From contig JAEUWD010000001.1 of NCBI GenBank assembly GCA_016786485.1, positions 1 to 64,000 on the forward strand: a DNA stretch of 64,000 bases. Reading direction: 5' to 3'. A program made the position numbers and the translations under genes. Positions 38,201 through 47,074 of the stretch are shown here, one piece after another (position 1 is the first letter of the stretch; each line of letters opens with the position of its first letter). This DNA comes from Bacteriovoracaceae bacterium. GTDB lineage: Bacteria; Bdellovibrionota; Bacteriovoracia; Bacteriovoracales; Bacteriovoracaceae. Below the pieces are notes generated by a model. That model ran no database searches and was not told the origin of the DNA. It saw only the letters and a program-made list of their open reading frames with translations.

Positions 38201-41200
38201 TACCCCTGAATGGATAGATGCTCAATTTATTTCAGGAGATTTTCAATCTGAAAAAATGCGCTTTACCGGTGTGCCGAATAAATCGGTCATTTCTTACGCC
38301 ATGGATTTAAAAGATTTTGAATCTGGTATCCATCCTTATAATTCGCACTATGATATTCAATTAAAGCAGATGACGGTTGGAACAGTTAAAATCAAAACAA
38401 AAAAAGTTTTCAGAACAAAAACTAAAACCAAAAATATTAACCAACAAGTTTTATTAGATGAAATATTTCCACAAGATCTGGTAGGAAATATCAACTTACA
38501 AAATAAAAAAATATCCAACGCAGGTACTGGTTGGAAAATTGGTGGCGTTCAGAAAATATTAAATCCTCAAGCAGAAAGAATTTTAGTGGAAGAAGATGAT
38601 GGATCGACTGCTTCATATTCCATCGACAATAAAATCGATACATTAATTTTTAATCCTGAGGGGATACAAGGAGTTGATTTGAATCAATATCCCGATATAT
38701 ATTACTCAAACAACAATGATGAAGTTTTTAATTTCAATAATGGAAATCCACTCCATTTCCAAACCTTAGCACCATTAACAGGTCTTGGTGCTATAAATAT
38801 AGGATGGAGAATTTCTTTTTCTTTTTTTGATAATATTGTCTATCGCTGCCAAAAGTATTCATATCCATATACAAAGATGCATAATTCGAAAAAATTTCTC
38901 ATCGATAATGGATTAGTGTTTTCAACTTCTACAAATTCCATAATTTTAAAAAATAATGAAATTATTGCAGGCAAAACAAAAGCTACGCCTGTAATTAAAG
39001 TTTACAGTAACGCGTACTCTCAAACAGCACCAAACTATCAGACTCAATGTCTAAATTTGTTCGAAACAAATTGCGATCCTGTTAATACAATTTTGAATAG
39101 AACAGCAAGCGATATATTTACTTTCATATCTGGAGCAGAAAGAATATGTGAGAATGCTTATGGTAGCCTAGCGAGTTCAGGTCAGATTTTTGATCCAGGC
39201 TTTATCGATGGGCCATTAGTTACTTCAAAACTAAATAAGCCGCTCGATATCATCGCTGGAGAAAATAACACAATAGTTATTTCGGACACAGGAAATAACA
39301 GAGTCAGAAAAATTAATCTAGATGACCAAACGATAACAACGATTGCAGGAAATGGACAAACTTTCGATAATGGGGATGGTGGACAAGCAATTGCTGCCAG
39401 TTTATTTCACCCAAGAGGTTTGGCTTACGATACGGTCGGAAATCTCTACGTGACGACTGAAGCTGGCTATATTAGAAAAATTGATCCAAACGGCTTCATT
39501 ACGACTTTTGCTGGTAAAACCGCAGGCCAAGGTGGGATTTTAGCTGATTCGACTCTAGCTCAAGATCTACTCTTAAATAAACCAACGGGTATGATCTATG
39601 ACTCAGAACTTGAAGCGTTGTATGTTGCTGATACTGGACACAACCGAGTATTAAGAATTGATTTTGAAACGATGATGGCCGAAACAGTCGCAGGTTCAGG
39701 AGAATGTACCCAAGGTGAAATTGGGGATAATAAACCAGCGCTTACGGCCTCACTCTGTGCTCCCGAATTCATTGGTTTGGATCCAGCTAGAAATCTTTTG
39801 ATTCAAGATACAGGACATAATAGAATCAGAAGAGTTATTTTCAATAATGCTCAAGACACAGCACTCGCCTATGCACCAACAGTTAAGGATAATTCGCAAT
39901 TACTAAAAAATGTAGATGGGACATTTATTCGAACTTATCGAAATGGCTCAATTGCTTTATTTGATAATCAAGGCAGACAAATTATGCAATCTGATCGCAC
40001 TGGTCGAGTCATAAGTTTTGACTATGATTCAAATGGTAAGCTTATCACTGTGACAGACCCGGTAGGCCGTCAAATTCAATATGAATATAATGGCAATCAT
40101 TTATTACGTTCAGTGACAGACCCAGCAAATCGCATAACAAGTTTTACTTACCAAGGAAGTTTACTCACTCACGTCAATTTCCCTGATGGTTCAAGACGAG
40201 AGTTTGAATATGATATTCACGGAAACATGACAGCTGAAACTGATCAGCGTGATAATCGAACTGAGTACTTGTACAATGAATGGCGTCGAATGATCGGTGT
40301 TAAAAAAGTTGATAATTCAGTCATTGAAATTACAGACTCAGCTTCAGAACTTATCGCAAATGATAGTACTGTCACAAATCCCGTACCTCTTAAATCGTTT
40401 AACGATGAAACCTTAGTTGATGGAATTAAGGATGCCAAAGGAAATAAAACAAAATTTAATTCAGATGAAACAGGATATATTCAAAAAATTACGGACGCTG
40501 ATAATAGAGTCACGGAAGTTGAACGAAATCTTGATGGTCTACCGACAAAAATTATTCGCCCTGATTTAAGTTTTACAACTTTTATTTATGACCCAGAAAC
40601 TAATGATTTACTTTCACAGTTTGATAGTTCTTCTGGTATTACAACTTCTCAAGCTTTTGACGCATTTGGCAATATGCTAGAGCAAGCAGACGCTCGTGGT
40701 TATAAATCAAAAAATTTTTACAATGCTCAAGGTCTAGTGTCATCTCAGCAAAATGCAAAAAATCACACAACGCAGAGAAATTATCATGCATTAGGATTAA
40801 TCAAAGAAATGATCATGCCACTCGGTCAAACTTCGAAATTTGAATACGACCAGTTTGGAAATTTATCAAAACGAATTAATGCTTCAGGGGACGTGACAGA
40901 ATACACGAGAGATCTTGCAGGAAATATCACACAAACCAAAAATGCCAAAAACGAGATCACTCATTACGAATACGACAACTTCAATCGCTTGAGTGCTGTC
41001 GTAACTCCAATGGGTAATCGTACTGAGTACGAATATCTTGCAACTGGTGAGTTATCTTTGATTCGTGATCCAGAAAGTAATTTAACCAGATTTTATTACG
41101 ATAATTTAGGAAAATTGATTCGTAAAGTTGATCCTAAAGGTCGTGAAGTTAAGCTGACGTATGATGTGAATGGCAATTTGATTCAAGAGATCGATCCGGC

Positions 41201-43166
41201 AAATCAGTCGAAAACTTTTGAGTACGATAAGCTCAATCAATTAATTAAAAAGACACTGCCTGATAATACTTATAACCTAGTCTACGATGTTAGGGGGAAT
41301 TTAGAACTTATTAATAACCAAGAGTCTGAGATTGAATTTGATTACACGATTGTTAATGGTGAAAGTATTGTCAGCAGCACGAGTTTTAACGGTAAAGGCG
41401 CTCACGCGAATCTCCCTGCTTATACCAATAGCTACACTTATGATGCTATCGGAAACAGAAAAACGTTAGCCTCTGTTGCCGGTGTAACAAATTATAATTA
41501 TGATGAAATTAATCGCTTAACCTCTCTTGCTAACCACAAGTCAGAAAACTTTACTTTCGTTTACGATAATAATTCACGCCTCACTAATATGACTCGTCCA
41601 GGTGGTAGCAGTTCATTTAGTTTTGATAATTCAAACTTTTTAACTCAAATTATTCACGCAGGAACTTCAGGTAATTTAACGTTCTTTGAATATACTCGAG
41701 ATGCTATTGGCAACAGAACTCAGATGAGAAAACCTTCAGGATCTTTCAATTATGATTACGATGCTGATGGACAGTTAACAGCTGCAAGTAACCCTGAAGC
41801 TTCCATTCCAGCTTATGCGAATGAAGCATTTAATTACGATAAGCTTGGTAATAGAACGCAAGATACGAATGGATTATATTTATACGATCCTAAGAAAATT
41901 GAGATTCAAGAAGACTATAAGTACATTTACGCGCACGATGCGAACGGGAACCTGATTTCTAAGCAAGAAAAAGGATTTACTGGTAACTTCACCAACTACA
42001 CTTATAGCAGTGAGAACCAGCTTATCAAAATCGAAGTCTTTGAACTGAATAACTTAGTTAAAGACATCGAATACACTTACGATGCTTTAGGAAGACGTGT
42101 TGAGAAGAAAGTGAACGATACCTTTATTCGAAGATACGCTTACGACGGACAAGAGATCATCGCTGAGTATAACGGTAACAATCAGATCTTAGCTAAGTTC
42201 ACTCACTCAAGTTTAAGAACTGATGATGTGCTAGCGGTTGATATTACAAACGATGGCGTAACTGAACAGTTAGCGTCACAGTCAGGAAGTTACAATTACC
42301 TAAAAGATGGTCTTGGTTCGATCACTTCGATTCAGCGAGGCTCAAGCATCGTTCAGAATTATTCGTACTCAAGTTACGGTAAGCTACTCAGAATTGATGA
42401 CAACTTTGGTAACGATATTACAAGCAACCCAGTTTTAAGCACGAGCTATACATACACGAATCGTGAATACGACGAGGAAAGTTCGCTTTACTACTATCGG
42501 GCACGTTATTACTCGGCGGATACGGGAAGATTCTTACAAGTAGACCCTGTCGCAGGTAACATTACAACACCAAGCACTTTTAGTTCAAGATATAGTTATG
42601 CATTAAATAACCCAATATTATTCAGCGACCCAAGTGGGAGATTTGCTTTTATTCCTTTATTGATAGTAATTGGGAAAATTGCTTTATCAGGAGCAATAAC
42701 AGGTGCGGTGCTTGGTTTCACTGTTGGGCTAGTGAGTAGCAACGGTGACATTAGTAAAGCTTTAAAAACAGGATTTCAGGGTGCAGTGTTGGGTGCAGGA
42801 GCTTCACTTGGTGTTGCTGGTGCTGCTTACATTGCGGGTGCTGCTCAAATGTCTGCATTTGGAACTGCATTGTTTAAAATCGTGGGTTCTGGTATAGGAG
42901 CAGGTTTAGTTGGTCCTTCCGTAGGTATAAAGTTTAGGACTGCTTTTGGTGCTGGGGTTGTTGGGCAGACATTAGGGGAAGCTTTGGATGCCATATCTGA
43001 GTTTATGGTAGGTACAGCAGAAGCTCCGACAACTAACGGTAATAATCTAGAAACTTGTTGGGATATAGAGCTTCAAGACCCAAAGTTAAAATATATTCCT
43101 AATATTAAAACTTATAATGGCCCTACTATTCAAAATTCACCGCCATTAAGTTATCCTATCCACTAA
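35250..43166 (+). CDS. Rhs-repeat lipoprotein with vWA-like N-terminus and polymorphic C-terminal tip
   Basis: Start ATG 35250 (GGTGAGG upstream) opens a lipoprotein signal (LFLFLILAC). The 2,638 residues hold a vWA-like domain (about 35-395; DTSRS, homologous to the RCC1 lipoprotein at 30662) and Ig-like repeats. A carboxypeptidase-regulatory-like unit lies near 655-710, and NHL-type propeller repeats at about 1330-1535 (ADTGHNRV). Rhs/YD repeats run from about 1580 to 2400, followed by the Rhs core end (YYYRARYYSADTGRF, then DPSGR). The last 175 residues are a distinct tip rich in Gly/Ala and hydrophobic residues. In known Rhs proteins the repeats form a cocoon around the tip, which is released as a toxin. 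This tip looks membrane-active. There is no PAAR, VgrG or TcB partner nearby, so display by the lipid anchor is the likely route. Confidence 0.88.
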   Translation: MQLRYFLFLFLILACQPTPEQELEINEASDIAFANQEDGTTPQPAPSCYVQTYRPQPDLINRKIDILLVTDTSRSIEPERAKIAEGLKTFVEFLPVNADYRVAQLLAVTGKNSGQLFEMELDTKGSRHQSYWHKFKDKYKKNKPPKKYVLRSDELTIDEIQQYLEDSIEDTYRQGFFQSGEMGLYSLQEALKPSNIAKIKSQGFFRDDAALMVVFISDENDICAQYPVGVTPASDPFKLEQKVKQKYCSNVTAQNIYSNLQNLKQDKPLVVGGVLYDENSTLPTKAIKFKHEHWKKHLNAQNEIGYGYLDLIRLANGINIQLDSGEYGDGLTRLGRLATTTEIASNSFQLTSNKVDGTTITVEVDDAAQNFTYDQGLQIVTLDEPRDNLSIAVVEYCDDIIAPTLETLLTDDIITGNAFFSFEAFVYDNSPVITQIYVNSVLVGETSGNNPEFQVELQEGINIIELIATDYAGNISNTLRLPNIVLDTTPPVLSISIPDSNVVRTLSFEVRGFSNEALQNVSVNNTPLTLENNKIYFAGIYDAMMEGDTTLNFVAEDLLGNIGSTTLDVTVLIELIRRELISIAPNNEGKLEVTGMPGSVYPNADVNLDGGVFNAITVRSNADGSFSASLDYFTSLIISMEIIELNRSQQVTLTYNVDTTLSGMVKDIYDMPLPGVTVTIQASGQTTLTNESGVFSIPNPITGDQEILIDGATISPLVTGPSKKYSSQIISVSIGTLQTNVLERTIYMSPLLTDGSETTFTANQGAAVTSVHAPGVVLTIPQNAISGSEPISINMLEIPSDRTSVEMPEFAVPQTVIALEPSGLTFSTPVHLELPNYNELPNGVEMVILSKNSKTGNWEIDGAATVQGDSVVTKPGMGISHFSEVMSVPLGLKVSEYKSGDRPGADVFNGAVSNSIALPSYKSLGQDISPSLIYNSRWADPNVVVSNVIDIPKMEVQRVGPGPGGSGLGGLFKATSKINVTSWITPEWIDAQFISGDFQSEKMRFTGVPNKSVISYAMDLKDFESGIHPYNSHYDIQLKQMTVGTVKIKTKKVFRTKTKTKNINQQVLLDEIFPQDLVGNINLQNKKISNAGTGWKIGGVQKILNPQAERILVEEDDGSTASYSIDNKIDTLIFNPEGIQGVDLNQYPDIYYSNNNDEVFNFNNGNPLHFQTLAPLTGLGAINIGWRISFSFFDNIVYRCQKYSYPYTKMHNSKKFLIDNGLVFSTSTNSIILKNNEIIAGKTKATPVIKVYSNAYSQTAPNYQTQCLNLFETNCDPVNTILNRTASDIFTFISGAERICENAYGSLASSGQIFDPGFIDGPLVTSKLNKPLDIIAGENNTIVISDTGNNRVRKINLDDQTITTIAGNGQTFDNGDGGQAIAASLFHPRGLAYDTVGNLYVTTEAGYIRKIDPNGFITTFAGKTAGQGGILADSTLAQDLLLNKPTGMIYDSELEALYVADTGHNRVLRIDFETMMAETVAGSGECTQGEIGDNKPALTASLCAPEFIGLDPARNLLIQDTGHNRIRRVIFNNAQDTALAYAPTVKDNSQLLKNVDGTFIRTYRNGSIALFDNQGRQIMQSDRTGRVISFDYDSNGKLITVTDPVGRQIQYEYNGNHLLRSVTDPANRITSFTYQGSLLTHVNFPDGSRREFEYDIHGNMTAETDQRDNRTEYLYNEWRRMIGVKKVDNSVIEITDSASELIANDSTVTNPVPLKSFNDETLVDGIKDAKGNKTKFNSDETGYIQKITDADNRVTEVERNLDGLPTKIIRPDLSFTTFIYDPETNDLLSQFDSSSGITTSQAFDAFGNMLEQADARGYKSKNFYNAQGLVSSQQNAKNHTTQRNYHALGLIKEMIMPLGQTSKFEYDQFGNLSKRINASGDVTEYTRDLAGNITQTKNAKNEITHYEYDNFNRLSAVVTPMGNRTEYEYLATGELSLIRDPESNLTRFYYDNLGKLIRKVDPKGREVKLTYDVNGNLIQEIDPANQSKTFEYDKLNQLIKKTLPDNTYNLVYDVRGNLELINNQESEIEFDYTIVNGESIVSSTSFNGKGAHANLPAYTNSYTYDAIGNRKTLASVAGVTNYNYDEINRLTSLANHKSENFTFVYDNNSRLTNMTRPGGSSSFSFDNSNFLTQIIHAGTSGNLTFFEYTRDAIGNRTQMRKPSGSFNYDYDADGQLTAASNPEASIPAYANEAFNYDKLGNRTQDTNGLYLYDPKKIEIQEDYKYIYAHDANGNLISKQEKGFTGNFTNYTYSSENQLIKIEVFELNNLVKDIEYTYDALGRRVEKKVNDTFIRRYAYDGQEIIAEYNGNNQILAKFTHSSLRTDDVLAVDITNDGVTEQLASQSGSYNYLKDGLGSITSIQRGSSIVQNYSYSSYGKLLRIDDNFGNDITSNPVLSTSYTYTNREYDEESSLYYYRARYYSADTGRFLQVDPVAGNITTPSTFSSRYSYALNNPILFSDPSGRFAFIPLLIVIGKIALSGAITGAVLGFTVGLVSSNGDISKALKTGFQGAVLGAGASLGVAGAAYIAGAAQMSAFGTALFKIVGSGIGAGLVGPSVGIKFRTAFGAGVVGQTLGEALDAISEFMVGTAEAPTTNGNNLETCWDIELQDPKLKYIPNIKTYNGPTIQNSPPLSYPIH
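41743..41776 (+). repeat. Left copy of 34-bp attachment-like direct repeat inside rhs
   Basis: The 34 bases from CTTTCAATTATGATTACG to GGACAGTT recur at 54968-55001 with a single T/C difference. The copies lie in the same codon phase. Homology between the two rhs segments begins exactly here; beyond the block, identity falls because many synonymous sites differ. It codes for a YD-repeat segment (FNYDYDADGQL). Confidence 0.7.
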
Positions 43167-43181
43167 CAACAGGAGTCGACG

Positions 43182-43850
43182 TTGAGAAAAGATTTTAGTT
43201 TAAATGGGAAGTTAATCACAATTGACTATAATTTTACCCTAGATAAGATAAAGATCTTAATTGATAACTTAAGTGTAAATGAATTTAGAAATCCTGCTGA
43301 ATTGAAAAAGTTCAAGCTGATACAAGGTGACTCTGCTCTAAGCTTTAATATTAGTAGAAATTATTTAACTCATGAATTTTATCTTGATATGTTTATTAAC
43401 GGTGTATTATCTAAGGATTCAGATAATCATCTAACTACCTTGATTAAAAGTGCTAAAGCTTATTTCTTAGTTTCAATTTTAATAAATTTAGTCTTGGGTG
43501 TTGTCGGAATATTTGATCTGCCTCTAACGTCATCAATGGTAGGAATGGTTGGTTTTGTTTATTATGCATTTTTAAGCACTTCGTTTTCACTTTTTATTCA
43601 ATTGGTGGAGCTCCATCCTTCTTGTTACTTTTTAGTATCAGGTATTTTTATTTTATTAAAAATGTTGGTTGATAAATTTCCGGTGAAAGTACTCACATTC
43701 TTTTGTATATTGTTGATAGTAGATAGTGGATTCGTAATGGTTTCATACAAACTCATGGGTGAAGCTTCAATATTGATTCTTATTATTCGAATTTTAATTT
43801 ATAATAAAATATTGGTTAGAACTTCAAAGATATTAATGTCAGCTTCCTAA
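43182..43850 (+). CDS. Membrane protein, candidate immunity protein for the Rhs tip
   Basis: A TTG start at 43182 is set by AGGAG six bases upstream; no ATG fits. The gene begins 15 bases after the rhs stop, the classic place for an Rhs immunity gene. The first 90 residues are soluble; the remaining 130 contain four or five membrane segments (FLVSILINLVLGVVGIF, YAFLSTSFSLFIQLV, YFLVSGIFILLKML, VLTFFCILLIVDSGF). A multi-pass immunity protein matches a tip that looks membrane-active. No family was recognised; the immunity role is an inference from position and topology. Confidence 0.6.
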   Translation: MRKDFSLNGKLITIDYNFTLDKIKILIDNLSVNEFRNPAELKKFKLIQGDSALSFNISRNYLTHEFYLDMFINGVLSKDSDNHLTTLIKSAKAYFLVSILINLVLGVVGIFDLPLTSSMVGMVGFVYYAFLSTSFSLFIQLVELHPSCYFLVSGIFILLKMLVDKFPVKVLTFFCILLIVDSGFVMVSYKLMGEASILILIIRILIYNKILVRTSKILMSAS

Positions 43851-43853
43851 TTC

Positions 43854-43925
43854 TTACCACCAACTCAGCCCATTTCAGCCAGTTAACGCATCATGAGGTC
43901 ACAGGTGAGATAACCGGAGTGCCAG
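43854..43925 (+). repeat. Rhs-locus repeat R1
   Basis: This is one of four related intergenic repeats. It begins TTACCACCAACTCA, contains a CTCA...TGAG dyad 26 bases apart around CAGTTAACGCATCA, and ends in GAGTGCCAG. It lies three bases after the stop of the immunity candidate and four bases before the next ATG. R4 shares its first 11 bases (CCACCAACTCA). Confidence 0.65.
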
Positions 43926-43929
43926 AAAA

Positions 43930-44283
43930 ATGAATAAAAAATTACTACCTAGTTTTGAACTAAAAGCAGCACACTTAACAGCGCAAATAATTTTAAGAAG
44001 AGGTCAAAATACTGGCATAGGTGCAGAATCAATAAAATCATTTTTGGAATCTGATGGGTACGAAGTTTATAATAACGGTAGAGATATGTATGACTTTTTA
44101 ATGGATAAAAATTTTATTGGGTACAAACCAGAACAAGCAGGTCGTGGAATTTACCTAACAAGCAAAGGTGCTAGATTTGCCAAAACTCCATTTATTGTTA
44201 TTTTCCTAACAGAATACAAAGATTTTATGCTTATGCTTCTTGGTGCAATATTGGCTGCAGTTTTTTCTAAAATTATCCAATAG
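43930..44283 (+). CDS. Small tail-anchored protein of unknown function
   Basis: This 117-residue protein has a helical region that could be a winged helix (about residues 10-85; SIKSFLESDGYEV, GRGIYLTSKGARFAK). One C-terminal membrane helix follows (DFMLMLLGAILAAVFSKII). It lies between repeats R1 and R2 together with the next gene, 20 bases upstream of it, so the two form a small cassette. It may be a leftover immunity or accessory gene of an earlier Rhs tip; nothing in the sequence proves this. Confidence 0.6.
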   Translation: MNKKLLPSFELKAAHLTAQIILRRGQNTGIGAESIKSFLESDGYEVYNNGRDMYDFLMDKNFIGYKPEQAGRGIYLTSKGARFAKTPFIVIFLTEYKDFMLMLLGAILAAVFSKIIQ

Positions 44284-44303
44284 TATAATAAAGTGAGAAT
44301 ATT

Positions 44304-44990
44304 ATGAAGAAATTTCAAATAAGGCTCGATGAGATCAATTTCAAATTTGCCTTTATCGCATTGGTATCTATTGCCATATTTTTTATCCACAATTTTTTTA
44401 AGGTCACGGAATTTTTTGATAAATGCGTCAGCATCTTTTTTATATTAACGATGCTCCTGATGATCTATTTTCTTATTTTAGATGTAAGAGGTAGGCGATA
44501 TATTTATTTCTTTGAAAATTATATGAAAATCAAAAAAGGCATTTTTGGAAGAAAAATGGATAAGATTGATTTTTTCAGCATAAACAAAATCGAACTAGCT
44601 CATGTGCCCAAAATGGGCTCATGTTTAATTATAGATTATGATAACTATTGCAAAAGACGTTTATTTCCGAAGTATCTCTTTAAGAATGAAGCTACATATT
44701 TTGAATTTTGCAAGCTATTGCAAGCCAAAACAAATACTTTTGTCGATAACAAAAAGACATTAGATAATGATCCTGGCAACAAAAGTAATTCAATTCTTTT
44801 AAATATAATACTCCCGTTTCCTATCTCCATCCTTTTAACAATGTTAGCTTTGAGGGAAGAAAAGAATTTTTCTTTCTTATACATAATTTTTTTCTTCGCA
44901 TTATGGGGAGGATTTTCAGGGTTATTTTTTCTTCAAGACAAATTTATCAATTATTTAAATGAAAGAGAAAAAAACAAGATTAACTTTTAA
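44304..44990 (+). CDS. Membrane protein with PH-like domain, possible orphan immunity gene
   Basis: This 228-residue protein has two N-terminal membrane segments (FAFIALVSIAIFFIHNFF and CVSIFFILTMLLMIYFLIL). A soluble beta-rich part follows (about 68-145; YIYFFENYMKIKKGIFGRK) that resembles bacterial PH-like/YcxB-type domains. Two further hydrophobic segments and a basic tail follow. The layout of two membrane helices and then a beta-rich domain recurs in the immunity candidate of the second Rhs tip at 56344. I infer that it may be an immunity protein for a tip no longer present. No direct evidence of function is visible. Confidence 0.55.
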   Translation: MKKFQIRLDEINFKFAFIALVSIAIFFIHNFFKVTEFFDKCVSIFFILTMLLMIYFLILDVRGRRYIYFFENYMKIKKGIFGRKMDKIDFFSINKIELAHVPKMGSCLIIDYDNYCKRRLFPKYLFKNEATYFEFCKLLQAKTNTFVDNKKTLDNDPGNKSNSILLNIILPFPISILLTMLALREEKNFSFLYIIFFFALWGGFSGLFFLQDKFINYLNEREKNKINF

Positions 44991-45051
44991 TTTAATTCTT
45001 GAAGAACAAAACTCTCTCTCGTTAAATCATTTAACTTCTTGAAATTAGCAA

Positions 45052-45136
45052 ATTGCCAATAATTTACCAGCAACTCACCGCACATCACTCAAGTTAACAC
45101 ACCGTGAGGCCACCGACTTTTTTTAATCACTGGCAC
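45052..45136 (+). repeat. Rhs-locus repeat R2, overlapping the integrase 3' end
   Basis: The repeat runs from ATTGCCAATAATTTACC through CAACTCACCGCACA and TTAACACACCGTGAGG to CTGGCAC. The dyad CTCAC...GTGAG is 25 bases apart. Its right end overlaps the last codons of the minus-strand recombinase gene. R4 repeats its central 24 bases exactly; R3 shares the ATTGCCAATAA start. The terminal CTGGCAC is the reverse complement of the GTGCCAG that ends R1 and R3. Confidence 0.7.
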
Positions 45137-45978
45137 TTTTTAACCGAAGTAACAAACAACTTCACATTAAAATCAAACACCACAGGAAACTTCATCCTGT
45201 GAACTCTCAAGCAAGCACACACGACATTACGCCTAACTTGACCACCGAGCTTGTTAGTTAAAACGTAGCCATCACCATTTTTAATAAACCGTAAAAAGAT
45301 CTTGGCTTCTTCATTTAAGAAAACTGTTTTTACGTGTTTGCCGTGACTGCTAATAATATGAGCCTGATTATCTTCAATATTTTCCCACTTAAGGTTAATT
45401 GCTTGGTGAAGACTAATTTTAAGTACTTTCATGACCCTAAAGACCGGATAAAGAAAATATTCCGAACAAATAAATAAGTGTTTCATAATCAGGTCAATCT
45501 GAGGTTTTGTTAACACCTTGTGGTTCGCTTCAGATTTGATTATGAGAGCCTTCCATTTGTTTGAAGTTATGTATCGGTTCTTGAGCAGAAACTCCCAGAA
45601 AGCGTTTAAGGATGATTTATAGGTGGTAATACTCTTGTGGGTGAGTTCGTGAACTTCTTTAAGTTCCAAGATCCAGTTTTCAAGGTCGCTCGTGGTAATT
45701 AAATACGGGAGAGTCTCGCCAAACTTAGTTAGAAACAGCTTTAGAAAGAACTTCTGGTTGGTTGCCGAGTTATCTGGAAACACACGCTCGTATGTCTCAT
45801 ACAAAATCCGAATCGTGGCAACGTCCTGCTTAACCAGTCCAATCTGACTTAACTCTTCAATATAAGCTAAAGCCGCTTTTTTAGTTGCAAAGGTTTTGCG
45901 GACCCGAGCTTTTTGAATCGGGTCCTGGTAGTTAACTCTCCAAGCGTCTTTAAATTTATAAATCTTATGCTTAAGCAT
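45127..45978 (-). CDS. Degenerate tyrosine-recombinase-like protein
   Basis: This 283-residue protein resembles a phage-type integrase: an N-terminal DNA-binding arm (WRVNYQDPIQKARVRKTFATKK), a SAM-like core-binding region (about 60-165) and the start of a catalytic domain (about 180-283). The catalytic residues are missing. The usual GxRxxEL arginine motif is VLKISLHQAINL, there is no HxLRH box, no LGH, and the protein stops before any nucleophilic Tyr. It lies seven bases after the intact recombinase gene. It may be an inactive accessory partner or a decaying gene; the open frame and coupled position favour use. Its 3' end lies within repeat R2. Confidence 0.7.
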   Translation of the reverse strand: MLKHKIYKFKDAWRVNYQDPIQKARVRKTFATKKAALAYIEELSQIGLVKQDVATIRILYETYERVFPDNSATNQKFFLKLFLTKFGETLPYLITTSDLENWILELKEVHELTHKSITTYKSSLNAFWEFLLKNRYITSNKWKALIIKSEANHKVLTKPQIDLIMKHLFICSEYFLYPVFRVMKVLKISLHQAINLKWENIEDNQAHIISSHGKHVKTVFLNEEAKIFLRFIKNGDGYVLTNKLGGQVRRNVVCACLRVHRMKFPVVFDFNVKLFVTSVKKCQ

Positions 45979-45985
45979 GATTCAC

Positions 45986-47074
45986 CTAAAAGTTAAACGG
46001 TGATGGAAAATCACAATCCTGAGCACGAACATTTCCGTAAACATCAATGGTGATCCCAACTGTACTGTGACCTAATATTGCCTGCAACTGATACATCTCA
46101 GCGCCACTTCTGAGGTACCAATAGGCAAACGAATGACGTAGACTATGCCAAGCCCAGCTCTTCTTAATCCCGTGCTCATTAACAAACGATTGCATGTGGC
46201 GGGTCGCCATGGACTTACAAAGCTTTGCTCCGTAAAATGTAGTAAAAACGTATTCCGTGGCTTTATTCATCTCACTTAAAAACGCTCTTAAGTGATCAGA
46301 CATTACCAGTTCTCGTGGGTGTCCGTTCTTAGTAACATCTAAAAGCAGCGTGTTTTTCTCAAAGCTAATGTTTTTCCACTTAAGGTTGATGAGTTCATTA
46401 AGCCTAGCTCCCGTGTGGATTGCTGTGTAAAGCATTTTGTGGAAATAATTTAAATCAAATGACTCTTTTTTATAGTTTTTAGCGAGTTCCAGATAGTGCT
46501 TTAACTCTTCCTGCGAATGAATCACCCGAACATAAGACTTAGCTGGACGACGGTTGAGCTTTACACCCGTTAAGGGGTTTAAGTTCATAATGCCTTCATC
46601 GATAAGCCACTTAAAAAAGTAGTTCAAACAGTACTTCACGTGACACAGGCTACTTGGAGAATAATTATATTTTTTTTCAAGGCTTAAAAACCAATTGTTT
46701 AAGGTCACGACATTTAACTCTGGTAGTTTATAAAGCTTAAAAGCCTCGTAGAATTCATCAAACCCAATCCTTCGATCTTTAAGCTTGGTGTTCGGACAAC
46801 GCTCAAGGTGAAGTGTGATGAGGTCAGCAATGGGTTGTTCCAAAAACCAGGAAAGATCTTTCTGATGAAACTTCGATTCCAGAAAGTATTTAACTTTTTT
46901 AGCTGCCTTAACTGAATCCTGTTTCAAGCGTTTGCGCTTTTTAGTAACAGGGTCCAGGTATGAAACCTGAACCCCTTGAGAGTTAGTGTTATAAACTTTG
47001 ACTTCAAATTTATTATCCATCGGTGAAATCCTCCAGGGTGAAGAAAACGATGGCCTACTAGATTCAGATGACAT
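45986..47074 (-). CDS. Tyrosine recombinase/integrase, catalytically intact
   Basis: I take ATG 47074, which has GAGGAGG nine bases upstream. A second in-frame ATG at 47020 has its own GGAGG nine bases upstream and gives an N-terminus (MDNKFEVKVYNT) that aligns with the sister protein, so both may be used. The catalytic set is present: TGARLNEL (Arg), a Lys in TKNGHPREL, HSLRHSF (His-Arg-His), ILGHS (His) and IDVYGNV (nucleophilic Tyr). It should integrate and excise DNA at specific sites, presumably this element. The gene overlaps the upstream GNAT-like gene and precedes the degenerate recombinase. Confidence 0.88.
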   Translation of the reverse strand: MSSESSRPSFSSPWRISPMDNKFEVKVYNTNSQGVQVSYLDPVTKKRKRLKQDSVKAAKKVKYFLESKFHQKDLSWFLEQPIADLITLHLERCPNTKLKDRRIGFDEFYEAFKLYKLPELNVVTLNNWFLSLEKKYNYSPSSLCHVKYCLNYFFKWLIDEGIMNLNPLTGVKLNRRPAKSYVRVIHSQEELKHYLELAKNYKKESFDLNYFHKMLYTAIHTGARLNELINLKWKNISFEKNTLLLDVTKNGHPRELVMSDHLRAFLSEMNKATEYVFTTFYGAKLCKSMATRHMQSFVNEHGIKKSWAWHSLRHSFAYWYLRSGAEMYQLQAILGHSTVGITIDVYGNVRAQDCDFPSPFNF

